Positions 49,330 through 61,800 of a DNA stretch of 64,000 bases are shown here, in pieces. The position numbers and the translations under genes are program-made. The stretch spans positions 33,510,501 to 33,574,500 of the forward strand of contig NC_084761.1 of the NCBI RefSeq assembly GCF_028858725.1, in the 5' to 3' direction. A model generated the notes under the pieces. The model had not been told where the DNA came from, made no database searches, and saw only the letters and a program-made list of their open reading frames with translations. Position 1 is the stretch's first letter; each line of letters opens with the position of its first letter. The DNA is from Colius striatus. Taxonomy: Eukaryota; Chordata; Aves; Coliiformes; Coliidae.

Positions 49330-51589
49330 TAGGAGTTATATTTCACTGAAAAACAGAGGAACTGTGTTTCAGAATTTAGCTCATAAATACATATTGATAA
49401 ATGCATATCTAAGAGTAAGGTTGCAATTAAGATCATCCCCACATCTCAGGTTATTCTTAGGTCTGAGGTCATAAGTATAATCAATGACCAAACTAATCAT
49501 CGTTAACTCTTAACCACTTGGTTTTCATTACTTGGTTCTATTACTTGAACTAAGTTCATTAAATAAGGAGTAGACATGCTGGATGCAATTAAGAATACTC
49601 TTTCCAAGCTCCTATGACAGAAGTACCTTACCCTTCCTTACAGCTATAAAACTCCAACTATCACTTTTAGTTTCTCTCAGGACTACAAGTTTTGAGACTT
49701 CTGGCTTTTTCTGAGAAATTAGCTCATCTATGCAGCAACTGCTGTGACCAGGCTGCTAGGCAGAATGATCCCAGACTGTTGGGAAGACTGTACTTAAACA
49801 GGCACTGCTTCCCCTCCCATCCACAATGCTAGGTAAACAAAGGACAAAGCACTGAAAACCTGCTTAGGCCTTTGAACTCCTAGCTCACAGGAGCCCCTGA
49901 TACTGCTAATCTGCAGCCGATCAGGCTTTCTGAATTACCTGTATCTTCACAGGCCTGCAAGTTCTATGTCTGAAGGTCTTCAAATGACCATTCCAGCTCT
50001 TTCACATTTGCTTCTCAGCTACTCATGGTAACTGCTCCTCTCATCATCCCTGTTTTTCCTACTCTGTCATATGCCTCGTGACCCTGCCATACCACCTGCT
50101 TTTCTCCATTTCTCCTCTTTTTTCTCTTTCTCATACACCCTCCCATATCTGAGGAACTTTGCATCTTCTGAAACCTCCAAACTTTCGTCCTCTATCCATT
50201 CTCTACATGATCCCTTCTCCAGATAAGGTCTCACTTTACCCATTTCCATATCCATGCCTCTGGCATCTTGTTTTCAGTCCTCCCTCTTACTTTCAGAACT
50301 CTGGTTGGGCTGCTGAGTGGACTTCTCTGCCCTCCACGCTTCAGAATATGCCATGAACAGTGCTAGGGAAAAAAAAACAAAAAACAAAAAACAGAGAGTT
50401 TGTATTAGTGAACTTGAGAAAACTAAAACACTCCCAGTACAGCTCACAAAAGGCAGTGTTTAACTCCACAGGTATACAAGCTACATAATCTAGCATCTTC
50501 TTCGAGGTTAATTTTTTAATGGATACTAACGACAAAGTCCTTTTAAAAAAAAAAAAAAAAAGTTCTTTTAGGTATCATTTCAATACAGTACACTTTACAA
50601 AGATAATTCAGGTAATTACGATATTGGTGGCAATAGTCTATGACCTTTGTAAAGGTCTCAGAAAAGCCCTTTGTCAATACAATTTACACAGGAACATAAT
50701 GACTCAGCAATTGCAGTTTATTTTGTGCACAGAGATTTCTAGAACTAGACTTTACATCTGTGAGGAGCAAACTGAAAACTGCATCATGGAAGAACAAAGT
50801 TATCTGAGCATTTGAAATATTTTATAAACAGTGGCCTCAATTTTCAAGGTGACTCTGAACCTCTTTTTCTTTTCAACAGATGTATTATCTTACAGCTGTC
50901 CTTGTAGGGATTGTGGGTCTTTTTTGTTAGCCTTAACAGTACCCACTGGTATCCCAAACTCCAGCTCAGATTCCGCTTCTGTTACACATCAAATATTCCC
51001 AGGGATTAATGAGGCCCATTCTCCATACATTCCTGAACATGAATTACAGGTATTAGTCAACCACATAGAATGAAGGTGTTTGTATTGAGAAACAGAGAAC
51101 CAAAGATAGGACTTTGCCAGCACATCCAGCTTACGTGACCAGTGAGCTGGCCTAAAGGATTTTGACTACGGAAGTGGAGTTTGCTTTCTAGTTTGTTTAC
51201 TGACGATGATGGTTTTAATTCCACTCTGGGACCTTTTGTGTTACCTAAGTTCTCAAGAGATACTCAGTCCTTGGAAATTGCAGAAATATTTTTTTTTCTC
51301 TCACACTGGAAACATCTTCTGGTATGACAATGCAAAGTTAACATTTGAGTGTCGGAAACTGGATCCAAACTGAGTCCAAAGGAGGGACAAGCAGGCTTAA
51401 ATAAGGATGGGAACACTCTTGACTGTACTTTGTTAAACCGCTGTTAATCAGCAAAGCCTTTTCTGCGTAAGTGCTGCTGGTTACAAGGGCACTTACAGGC
51501 GAGAATTAGTGCCAAACGAAGCAGTAAACGCTAGTTGCAGAAGACGGGCTATGCACGTAGACTGAAAGCAGGACCGGTCCGGCCTCACC
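49330..51589. other. intergenic DNA upstream of USP38, no gene seen
   Basis: Moves from AT-rich to GC-rich towards the promoter. No exon recognised. Distal enhancers could lie here, but none can be named from sequence alone. Confidence 0.5.
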
Positions 51590-51858
51590 ACACACACCAG
51601 ACCAGAACCCCCACAAGCGGGGGTACGCCCGCGACTGCAGGCTGAGCAGCAGGAGGCCGCTGCGACCACACGTGCAGGGGCTAAAACCTGAACAGCGCAC
51701 GCTGTCTTTAAACCGTGCGGCTCCTTGAACCCTTCCCCGCTGAGGGAAGTGCTGCGACCGGCCGCCTTCCCCGCCGCGGCCGCCCCTCCTTCGCCCCCAC
51801 GGGCCGGCGGCGCAGCGGGCGGGCCGCTGCCACAGGGTGGCTCTGCCTCTGCCGCCAG

Positions 51859-51868
51859 GCGCACGCGC
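51859..51868 (+). promoter_or_regulatory. NRF1-type site
   Basis: GCGCACGCGC is a perfect palindromic NRF1 consensus (GCGCANGCGC) about 320 bp upstream of the start codon, in the densest part of the CpG island. Such sites are common in TATA-less housekeeping promoters. Binding is inferred. Confidence 0.6.
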
Positions 51869-51892
51869 GGCCGCCGCCTGCCCCAGCGCCCC

Positions 51893-51924
51893 GACTTCCT
51901 GTTTGCGCCGCTCCTCTTCCGGGT
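51893..51924 (-). promoter_or_regulatory. two ETS/GABP-type sites
   Basis: ACTTCCTG at 51894-51901 and CTTCCGGGT at 51916-51924 each carry the ETS core (GGAA on the minus strand). Closely spaced ETS pairs are typical of GABP-driven CpG-island promoters near the start of transcription. Confidence 0.5.
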
Positions 51925-52187
51925 CGGCGCGGGAGCGCTCGGCGGTTGCTGCTGTGCCTGCGGCGCTGCCTTAGCCGGGGGTGGGGAAGCGGGGCCGCCG
52001 CCGCCGAGGTGAGGGGCGGGTGGGCGGGAAGGAGGGACGCAAGAGCGGCGGCCCCCGCCGCCGGGGCGGCATAGCGCGGCGGGGTGGGGGGAGGGCCGTG
52101 GGGAGGCGGCGGCGGCGGCCGCCTCCGCCGAGGCCTGGGCCGGCCCGCCGCCGCCGCCACTTGGCTGATGCGTCCGGAGCGGCCGCC

Positions 52188-52872
52188 ATGGACAAGATCC
52201 TGGAAGGGCTGGTGAGCTCGTCTCACCCGCTGCCGCTGAAGCGGGTGATCGTGCGGCGCGTGGTGGAGTCGGCGGAGACGCCACTGAGCCAGGCGCAGTG
52301 CCGCGCCATGTTCGCCCTCAGCACCCGACTGGTGCTGCAGGGCCCTGACCCCTTCCAGCGGCAGGTGGGGCGGCAGGTGCTGGAGGCCTACGGCCGCTAC
52401 CACCGCGCCGAGTTCGAGGCCTTCTTCAACCGCGGGCTCGTCCTCGGCCTTCTGCAGCGCGGCTACGGCGAGCTGAGCAACCGCGACCCCGCCATCCTCG
52501 ACTACATCCAGTCCGGGCTGCGCCTTATTATGAGCTGCCCCTCAGTGCTGGAGCTCTTCGAGCTGCTGCAGGTGGAAGCGCTGCGGCTGGTGTGCGAGCG
52601 GCCCGCGCCGCCGCTCTGCGCCCGCCTCTGCCAGCTGCTGAGCGACTTCCCGCAGTGCTTGCCCCGCGGCAGGAAGCTCTCACTTGCCTTCTGCCAGCAG
52701 CTGGTCCGCAGCATCGCCCACTTCCAGAGCCAGGGCAGCCGGGAGGCCGAGCTGCGCCTCTACGTCTCGCAGGTGACGCAGGTCAGCGGGCTCCTGCGCA
52801 GCGTCTGGAAGGCTGAGCCCGACACGCTGCTGCCCTCCCTGCAGGAGCTCTTCGCCATCATCTCCGCCGCCG
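52188..52872 (+). CDS. USP38: USP38 coding exon 1
   Basis: 685 coding bases, residues 1-228 plus one base. Start ATG at 52188-52190. Donor G|GTGAGC at 52873. Extremely GC-rich third positions compared with exons 2-5, because it lies inside the CpG island. Confidence 0.96.
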
Positions 52873-55800
52873 GTGAGCGCGGCTGAGGGCTGGGGGCGGT
52901 TGGGCAGGAAGAATGTAGATTAACGAGAATACTGGAGGGGAGCAGTTGGATTGGCCACAGAAAGGCAAAGTCCTACCGCTAGCTTGAGTCGTTTTGCAGA
53001 CATTGCCCAGGAGCCGGTACTTCCTTGCCTGGGTGCTAAAATGCAGTTTCTTGCTGCTCCCCCCACCTCGCTATTACTCCTTCCAAAAGGATACCTGAGG
53101 TCTTGGAACTATGTACCCCACACAATGGGGATGTACACAAGTAATGTGTAAAACTTAGGTGGTGTAGGAAGGATTTAGTGGCTGAATAATGTAGATGTGA
53201 TTGTAAATAGGTCCTTTTTTTTACCTTAGAATGCTCACATTGGAAAGTGCCTCTGCTGTTCAGGCACCTGGGAAACTTAACATTTTAACTTTGTGTTTTT
53301 CTGTAACTAGTGTGGTTAGCAGACATTTGTTGCAATAGGAAATGACTAATAGCAGCTGTGTTGTATCACTAACATGATTTCAAAATGTATGGTACTTTTT
53401 TTTTGGAAAAAGAACCGCTTTTCTTTTCCATTGAGGATGGAGGAGGAATTTGGCAGGTTGTTGCTTTACTGGGTGAATAGGAGATGAGCAAATGGAGTTT
53501 GTAATTCAGCACTATTCGTTGTCCTTAGTCCACTGAAGTTTTTGAGTTTTGTTTTGGTGATGATAGTGTTAGATGTAGGGTAGATGTATTGTCTCAGGAC
53601 TTTACAACTATGGTGAAGTTGTAGAAGAGAAGATAAAGCATATTTTTTTTCCTGTGGCTTTTTCTTTTTACTTTCTTATCTTATTTCGTGTTCAACTATT
53701 ACAGATACTTCGTTTGAACCTTCTGTTGCACTGGCAAGCCTTGTGCAGCACATACCGTTGCAGATGATTACAGTACTCATCAGGAGCCTTACTACAGATC
53801 CAAATGTGAAAGATGCAAGTATGACTCAAGCTCTGTGCAGGTATTGTATTTCATTGTAAAGCGGTGAAAAGTCTCTTCTTACTGCCTTGTTTTGAAGTTA
53901 CCTGTCACTTAGGTGCCATTAAAAAAAAAAAACAAACGGACAACAAACCAACAACCAGAAGTATCATACACTACCCAACCCTCTTTTAAGTGGTGTTATA
54001 AGTTATGCTGTTTAACACGTTAAGGTCATATATAAAATATGGATGTTGCTGGCATGATTTCAGTTGGAGATTGTTACTTTCATTGCTAATATAGTTTCTT
54101 TTTCATGCTTTGCTAGTGTGGGTGAAGAAGAGGGTTAAATAGGGGAAGTCAGCTGTGTTCCTTTTAGGTAACATCTTATGTTTAAGTCTTTATGTTTAAC
54201 CTTATGAGAGATGGCATAAATAGGAAACTTCACAGGTTTACAGTCAAGTGGAGAAACAAGGCCTTGTTTTGTGAAAATCAATCTTTCTACTTTTTCAAGG
54301 AGCAGAGTGGTTCTCACGTAACTATCTCACCCATTGTCTCCTCTGGAGGGAGGAGACGATTAGAAATGAGCTTTACTGCTTAGTTTTGAGGGATTTTTTT
54401 TTGCTTAGTTACCTTTATAACTTTTTAGTAGGATTTACAGGGAGGAGCCTCTATTTCCATCTTCACTCAAGCCTCCAGAGGCTTGTAGGGTGCTCTTTGA
54501 ATCATAGAAGAAAAGAAATGGTGTAAAACCAATTTCATTTTGTGCTTCTTGTCACTAATTTAAACATGAGTAAACACTGAGATGGGTAGTGCTGTTAACA
54601 CTGTGATGCAGATGACGGCTTCAGTTAATATTTTCAGATACGTGACAAGTAATGATGCAGAAGACGACAGTGGGAGAAAGATGAGGACCTTGAAGTTCTT
54701 GGAATTGTTTTTCAAAGCGTATGGAAAAAGCTGTTATTGAGTTACTGAAGGGTAGAAAAAGTGAGTGAAGGAGCTAAACAGGAGACTGTTAAAAAAATTG
54801 TATTGTTAAAAAACCCAAAACTTTTTTAGAAGGCTTTCAACTATAAGAATTTAATATTTGCTGTGTTATTTTTTTTAACTGCCTTCATTTGAGTGTAGTG
54901 TAGTAGTTGCATATCCTAGTGAAATACTGAGTTTTTTTCACACCAAAAACATTCCTTGTGTTTTCATTCAATTGAGGAGCCGTGTTTCATTTGAAAACAT
55001 AGTTGATGAGAAGAAGCAGCATTACTGTTGTAATTTTTCGTAAGACACATTGCTTAGGGACTTTAAAAGAATCCACTTGACTGAACAGATTTTGTCAAAG
55101 CAGTATGCCCAATCTAAAATTCAAAGCTGACTAGTGCGTAAGGATTTCTGTATGTGGATAATTTGCCAGTAATGTGCTCCTGGTTATTTTTGATGTTAAT
55201 GTATTTCTAACATTTATGTTGTGTTACCTGCTTCAGCACAATATGATTGCATCATTGTAGCTTTAGAATGGCTTCTATGTATGCTTCTGCTTTGGGAAGT
55301 AATGCAGTGCTGCATTTCCATTATTATCAAATAAGTGCTTTTAATACTAGCTATGTGGTGAATTTTTTCCTCTTATTTTTGAAAGAGCAGTGCCACCTTA
55401 CCTGTCTTGTATGTTCTTTGAAGAAATACTTGATTTTAAGAACCTCTAGTTATGTTCCATGAGACTAACTTTTTAGGTACTGTCATGCTTTGGCCCAGCT
55501 AGCACAGCAGCACCACGACAGTGTCTTACTCTGTGCCCCCCATTCACCTCCACCCTTGTTAAGACCCCAGTGAAATGGGAGTAAAAAGATAAGCAAGATT
55601 GTTGTGTATTAAAGCAAGAGCACAGAGGGCTTGCTGACAGTTACGGTTCTGGGCAAAACAGACTCCAGTACTCGACTTAGAGAAGAAAGTACAAAAGTTT
55701 ATTCTACAAGAAACAGAATGGAATAAAAGCAAAAAGGGAATAGGATGATGAGAAAATTACAACCAACACTTAAGTCTCCCTCCCCCATCCCTCTTTTCTT

Positions 55801-58800
55801 CCCGGGCCCAGCTCAGTGCTCCTGATATCTTTACCTCCTCCCCTCTCAGTGGCTCAGAGGAGCAGGAATTGGAGGATGTGGTCAGTCTCTCATAGATGGG
55901 ATCTGCCACTTCTCTCTGCTCAGATGAGGATGGCTCCTGGCATTCGTTCCCTGCTGCGATACGGGGTGCCTCCCCCGGGACACAGTATTTAACAACTGTC
56001 TCTGGTGTGGGTTACTCCCAACAGCTGTGGCTTCTGCCAATACAGGGTCCCTCACATGGGATGCAGTCCTTGGTGAATCTCTGGCATGGACTCTTCGCCA
56101 CGGTTGCAGTTTCTGCAGTTACAGGGTCCCTCTCTCGGGACGAGGCCTCTTCTGGGCATAAGTTTAATGAGCTTCTTTGTCATGGGTTCCTTCCCACAGT
56201 TACAGCTGTGGAAACTGGGTCCCTTCCTCAGGACATGGCCTCTTCAGGCCATAGTCACTGTCCCTGGCTTGGGGCCTCTAATGAAGTGAATCACTGCCCC
56301 TGGTCCGGGGTCAGCTTTAGTAACATGAGTCTCTGCCCCTGATACAGAATCATTATCAAAATGAATCTCTACCACTGATGCGAGGTCTTTAAAGAAATTA
56401 AAATAAATCTCAGCTTCACCATTCCTCTCTGTAGAATGCAGGGGAGTCTCTGCTCCAGCACACCTCTCTTTCATCACTGACCTTGGAGTCCGCATGGTTG
56501 TATCTTACTGTTCCTACTCATTGCACCACCACCAGCCAGAGAAGAAGGAGGCAGAAGAAGGAAGAAACGGGAAGAAGAAGGAGGAAGAAGCCTCCTCTTC
56601 CAGCCTCTTCTTAAAAAGTGATCATGGAGGTGTCTAATTGGCTCAGCCCCAGCAGTGGGTCTGGCTCAGCTGGGGAGAGTTTCAAACAACTACTTACAGG
56701 AGCCCCTTCTGCCTTACCAGAAAAAGCTGTCATGTCAAACCATGACAGGTACCTTGTTTTTGTTTGTAGATACTCTCATCTAGTTTATTTTTGTACCTCT
56801 GGTAACTCTTGGCTGTAATTGCTCTCTTCTGGCTTAGAGGTATAGTTGTCAATAAGATGATGCAGATGGAATGTCTGGAGTGCCAAGTGACCATGTTGTC
56901 ATCAGGCTTGCATTGTTCCCAGGAGATGCAGAACTCCAGGCACAGCAAGACTTCCTGACGAGAGTCAATAGAGCTTTGTTAGCTGTAAATTAGAGACCTT
57001 GTTACTCACTTCCTAAGAGTAACTTTAATGACACTACAGAGTCTGTCTAAAGTGGAGCACAGATTAGTAAATAAACTGTTATTAGAAGACTAGTAAATTT
57101 ATTTTTTTCAGTGAGGGGAGGTGTTAGGCACAGGTTCATATAAGAAAGAGTGCTTGCTTTTTGGTGTCATAGTGCAGTTTTAATTGGCTCACCTGTCTCA
57201 TGAAGCTTTACTTGAAGCGTGAGGAAAAGCACAAAATTACTCAGTCTCTTTTGAGATACATGACCACTTGAAGATCTCAAGTCAAGGGATCTCAAAATAA
57301 CTTGACTACCTATACTCAATATCCTGACAAGTGTAATGTTTGTTCGCACTTTAATACAATTAAGTTTGTTGAGAGAAACTGAAAATTTTGCTAAAAAGAA
57401 ACTCCAGACATGATCAGGTCCTTGGGCTTGTTGCTAAAAGTGTAAAATACTGTGATGGGTTAAAGTTTTGGGAGGAGATGCCTCATAGTCTAAAAATCTT
57501 CTGTTGTTGCTCATTTTGTTTTGATGTTGTTTTTGTTTTAATCTGAGGGGATTTTTACTGGAGCTGCCAGATTCAGTCTGATGCAGCTAAGACGATATTT
57601 TTGTGAAAAAAGTTACTATATGAGGTTGCACAGATAATTTTTTATTTTTTTTTTCTATCCAGAGATATCTGAAATACTGTCCTTGTTAGGCAGATATATG
57701 GATAGCAGACCTAATTTTAGCATAGTAGGAGGCAGAAGATCTTCTTGAGGCCTTAGAGGTTCTCTTAATCTGATCAAACATGAAAAGGTCCTCTGTGGTT
57801 TTATTCACAATCATCATATCTCATATTAGTATACCTCCCTGTGTAATAACATTGCAGTCATTGATTGCAACAAAGCAGAAGCCAAGTAAATGCAATGCAG
57901 AGAGGATTTACTGACCAAAGTGTCCTACTTTTCACCTGCCAAGTCTCAGATTTTATGCGTTTTAGGGTGTTCTCATGCATGTCTTCAAATTTATTTGTTT
58001 CCTTTTCTGGCTTGTTTCTGCTCTTATGAGCGTTGACTCCACTTCTAAGAGCAGAAATAGATTTTAAGGGATGGGAATTCTGTCTGTATCATTACACAAA
58101 GAATGAAGCTTCCCTTTAGAAGGTTAATCGTAGTGAAAGGATAGCGATTGTCCTATTAGTAATGATGTTGAATGGTTTAGTAGTTATACTGACAGGGGTG
58201 ACACAGAATGGCCTGTCCTATAACTAGAGCAATGGAATGAACATGGAGCCCCAGCTCCCACTCAAAAGCCATGTTTTCCACTTGGAATTTGAGAGTCAAT
58301 GTGCTTGAAAGTGCACATAATATGAAGATGGTAATCAGATATTTTTTTAACAGTAGTGCCAGTGTAGGGCTCTACAGAATATTTGTCTAAAAAGTTAAGA
58401 AATCAAAATATATTATCATAAATTATCTGTTGCAGGTAGTTGTGTCACTGCTGAAGAACAGCGGGTCTACATATTGCTATAGGGAATGGGTTTGAAGGCA
58501 ATGGGACTGTGAGGTCTGGGGCCCATTGTAGTTTAAGGTGGTTTTTTTAGGTTTTTTATGTGTGGGATTTTTTTCAGGTAAAACCAGGTTTGGACTAGTT
58601 TCTTTGATTTCCCCATTTGAGGAAGTATATGGAAAGGATGCTCAGAATAAACATGTTGGAGCTTTGTGTCAATTCAGAGGAATGATTGTGATGTTGCCAT
58701 GTTTTTTTCCTCAAGTTTTTTTGGTAGTAATATAAAAGAAACCCCTTAAGATCTGTACTTGATGGTTAAAAAGTCAGTCCTTATTTTAAAAGTTATTCCT

Positions 58801-61800
58801 TATTTTAGAGAAGCCTCTCAACATTATATATGCAGATGGTGCATAATTCTAAGGTACATAAATATTAGAATGTGTACTATACATTTTTTCAGATCCAATT
58901 TATAAACTTTATGTAAATTTGTGGTTGGTTGTGGTAATACCAAATTCCCAGAATGCATGTCTGGTATTGCAAAAGACTACATTTTCCTTTTTAGTTGAGT
59001 ATCTGAGGACTGAAACACTCATTTCAGACTGTTTGAAGCTCTTACAGTCTCCAGGAAGAACACAGGGGCTGATAGCTTTGTTCAGACTGACAGTCATTAA
59101 CTATGCCTGTTCAGTGATAGTGACTGTATTACACTGGTTACTTGTACCTATTCAGTTCTGTATTAGAATTTAACCTCTTAAAATAATTAATCTTTATGAG
59201 GAACTGTTTCAGAAAAGAATAAAATAAATACCCATCTAACATCCTGTTTTCATTAAATTCTAGAATAGAATCATAGCTTAGTTACATAGATTGGGTGGCA
59301 CTTTTGGAAGGTACCTCATCCAGTCCTGGTGGAAGCAGGACCAGCTTCCAAGTCACACATTGTTGCTCAAAACCTTGTCCAGTCAAGTTAAGAGCTTTCT
59401 GGAAGAATGGAGGTGCTTCACCTGTATTTGTTTCAATGTCAGACTGCCCTCGTGGTCAAAATTTTTTCCTTACACTTAGTGGTGCCTCATGTGGTTTGAA
59501 GAAGGGGATCTTGTGGACCGTTAATGAAAATCCAAAACATTGTCAAGTAAAATCTCGTAAGATCAAAGCCTAAATGTCATGATTTAGCTGGTACTGCCTT
59601 TCGATATTGTCTGTGTCTTAGAATTGGATTGACTAATCTCCCCGTCTGCTTTAAGTATCAGTGTAAATTCTCTGTTAATTTAGAATACCCTTTTCCATTG
59701 TTGATATTTCATTATATTTTCTAGGTAAGTCCCTTCACTTTTTCCTTAGCTGTAGTGAAGTTCTTCCTTTTCAGATACATGTAGGCACCAGGCTGCTGAT
59801 AGCTATTATAAGATCCTTACATCACATACAGGAGTGTATTTTGAATTACTAAATGTTACCTTTTTAACTGAAGAGTATTTGAGTTGGCTTCCAGGAACGT
59901 AGTTCTAAATTTAAAATACTTCCTATTAAAATTTTAACTTAGCCCAAACCAGACCAAACCCAACTAATAAAAGGTATTAGGAGGGGAGGTTTCCAGGTGC
60001 AGGCATGTCTTCACCTTTAGTAGTAAGGTTTTGCAAGAAAATAGAAAGGTTAGCTTAAGGTGTATAAAAGCTGGATCCATATTCTTAAATAGCAAGCAAC
60101 AAAAATATACACAGTATGTAATTGTATATGCTTATGTATTTGGGGGGGGATAATTAATGTGTGAACTGGGACTGTTTAGGCTAGAAAAAGAGGAGACTGA
60201 GGGGGAATCTTAATACTTACAAATATCTAAATGATGGGTGTCAGGAGGTTGGGACATCCCTTTTTTATATTGTGTCTAGCAACAGGACAAGGGGTAATGG
60301 GATGAAGCTGGAACACAAAAAGTTCCATTTAATTTTACTGTGTGGGTGAGGAAGCCCTGGCACAGGCTGCCCAGAGAGGTTGTGGAGTCTCCATGCTTGG
60401 AGGTCTTCAAGACCCGCCTGGGCATGTTCCCATGTGACCTGATCTAGGTGGACCTGCTTCTGCAAGGGAATCAGACTAGATGATCTCTGGAGATCCCTTC
60501 CAACCCTACCATTATATGATTTTATGAAGTCTATAATTAATAATGAACTATTTAAATTACTTAGGGAATTAAAAATTATTACATGACTGACATTCCTTCA
60601 TTACTTCCTGTGAGACTGTGTAAGTGTGTAACTACCTGGATAATATATAGAATTTCATTGTTGAGATGAAAATTAGTGATGTATTGTTGTGTTTGGGTTG
60701 TTTTTTAATCTTTCAGAATGATTGACTGGTTGTCCTGGCCTTTGGCTCAGCATGTGGAGACATGGGTGATTGCACTGCTGAAAGGACTGGCTGCAGTCCA
60801 GAAATTTACCATCCTCATTGATGTCACTCTGCTTAAGATTGAATTGGTATGTTGGAAAAGTACATACAAAAGTGAAGGATAGAGAAAGGGATTTGTGACA
60901 GCTCTGCAATTTCATAGCATCATTTGTATTGCAACCGATACTACCTTATTCTGCAAAGATGATGTAAATGTATCTGTAGCTATGGTTATGAGTTTGGACA
61001 TCTGTTGACATGTTTTCTGAAATTTCACTTTCTAGATCTACTGAAATAAATGTGGGTTTTTTTCAGGTCTTTAATCGACTTTGGTTTCCTCTAGTGAGGC
61101 CTGGTGCCCTTGCTGTCCTTTCCCACATGTTACTTAGTTTTCAGCATTCTCCGGAAGCTTTTCATTTGGTAAGTGACAAAATAAATGATTTTCAGATATT
61201 TGAAATGTCATTAATATGTGATTTCTATTGTGGGTATAAATAGTTACAGAATTGATGTGCTCGGATTTCTTCTTTGTTTCAAGGTTCCACAATCAGATTT
61301 CTGGTTCACAGAGCTCTAGACCTTTGAAATTCCAGGTTTAACCTCTTAATCTGTGACTAGAAATGAATGTTCTTATTGCTGGTATGTTTGTCTTTCTGCT
61401 CTGTTTTGATATACATTTGGACACACTGAAGAACACTGGTTTTAATAGCCCCTCTTCAAAATACAATTTACCAGTTGAAGTGGTATGATGATGCCTGTTC
61501 ATGTTAGTACAGCAAGAGTATGTATGGTGCTTTCCCCGTTCTCATATGCAGTGTTTAGCTTAAAGTTTGAGTGAAATATAGGCCTTTCAGACTTCACCCT
61601 AGTAACGACTTGACACCCTGTTTCTCTAAGGCACCTCCAAGTCTCTTAGGCAGGAAGGGATCGCAAACTCTTTGATTAGCATCAGAGTAATTGCCTTATG
61701 CCTGTCACACTTTTTTTTTTTTACTGATACAGGTCTGAAGTTTCTCTCTTCTCCTTCCACTGCCATAATCTTGGCTTAAGATAGAAACTTGAGTCACAAA

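Larger units (their letters stand above)
51600..52900 (+). promoter_or_regulatory. USP38: CpG-island promoter and first exon of USP38
   Basis: A sharp rise in GC and CpG density against a CpG-poor background, beginning near 51,600, densest at about 51,760-52,180 and covering exon 1. There is no TATA box at a sensible distance. The transcription start is probably within about 51,900-52,100, since ETS- and NRF1-like sites lie just upstream and a typical short 5' UTR would follow. Such islands often fire in both directions; a divergent non-coding transcript to the left is possible but not shown. GC-richness also explains long chance open frames on both strands. Confidence 0.85.

Noticed and set aside
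1..51589. 5' exons of INPP4B on the minus strand
   Set aside because: Synteny makes them conceivable, but no recognisable coding exon or second CpG island is present; untranslated exons cannot be seen from sequence alone.
51981..52187. N-terminal extension of USP38 by 69 in-frame codons
   Set aside because: The extension is Arg/Gly/Pro-rich translated leader. The ATG at 52188 has a full Kozak context and matches the conserved start of vertebrate USP38.
51493..52284. 263-codon minus-strand frame upstream of and overlapping USP38 exon 1
   Set aside because: Low-complexity Pro/Ala/Arg/Gly product expected from a CpG island; overlaps a well-supported coding exon on the other strand.
55896..56342. 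148-codon frame in USP38 intron 2
   Set aside because: Located inside LTR copy B and caused by its tandem repeats.
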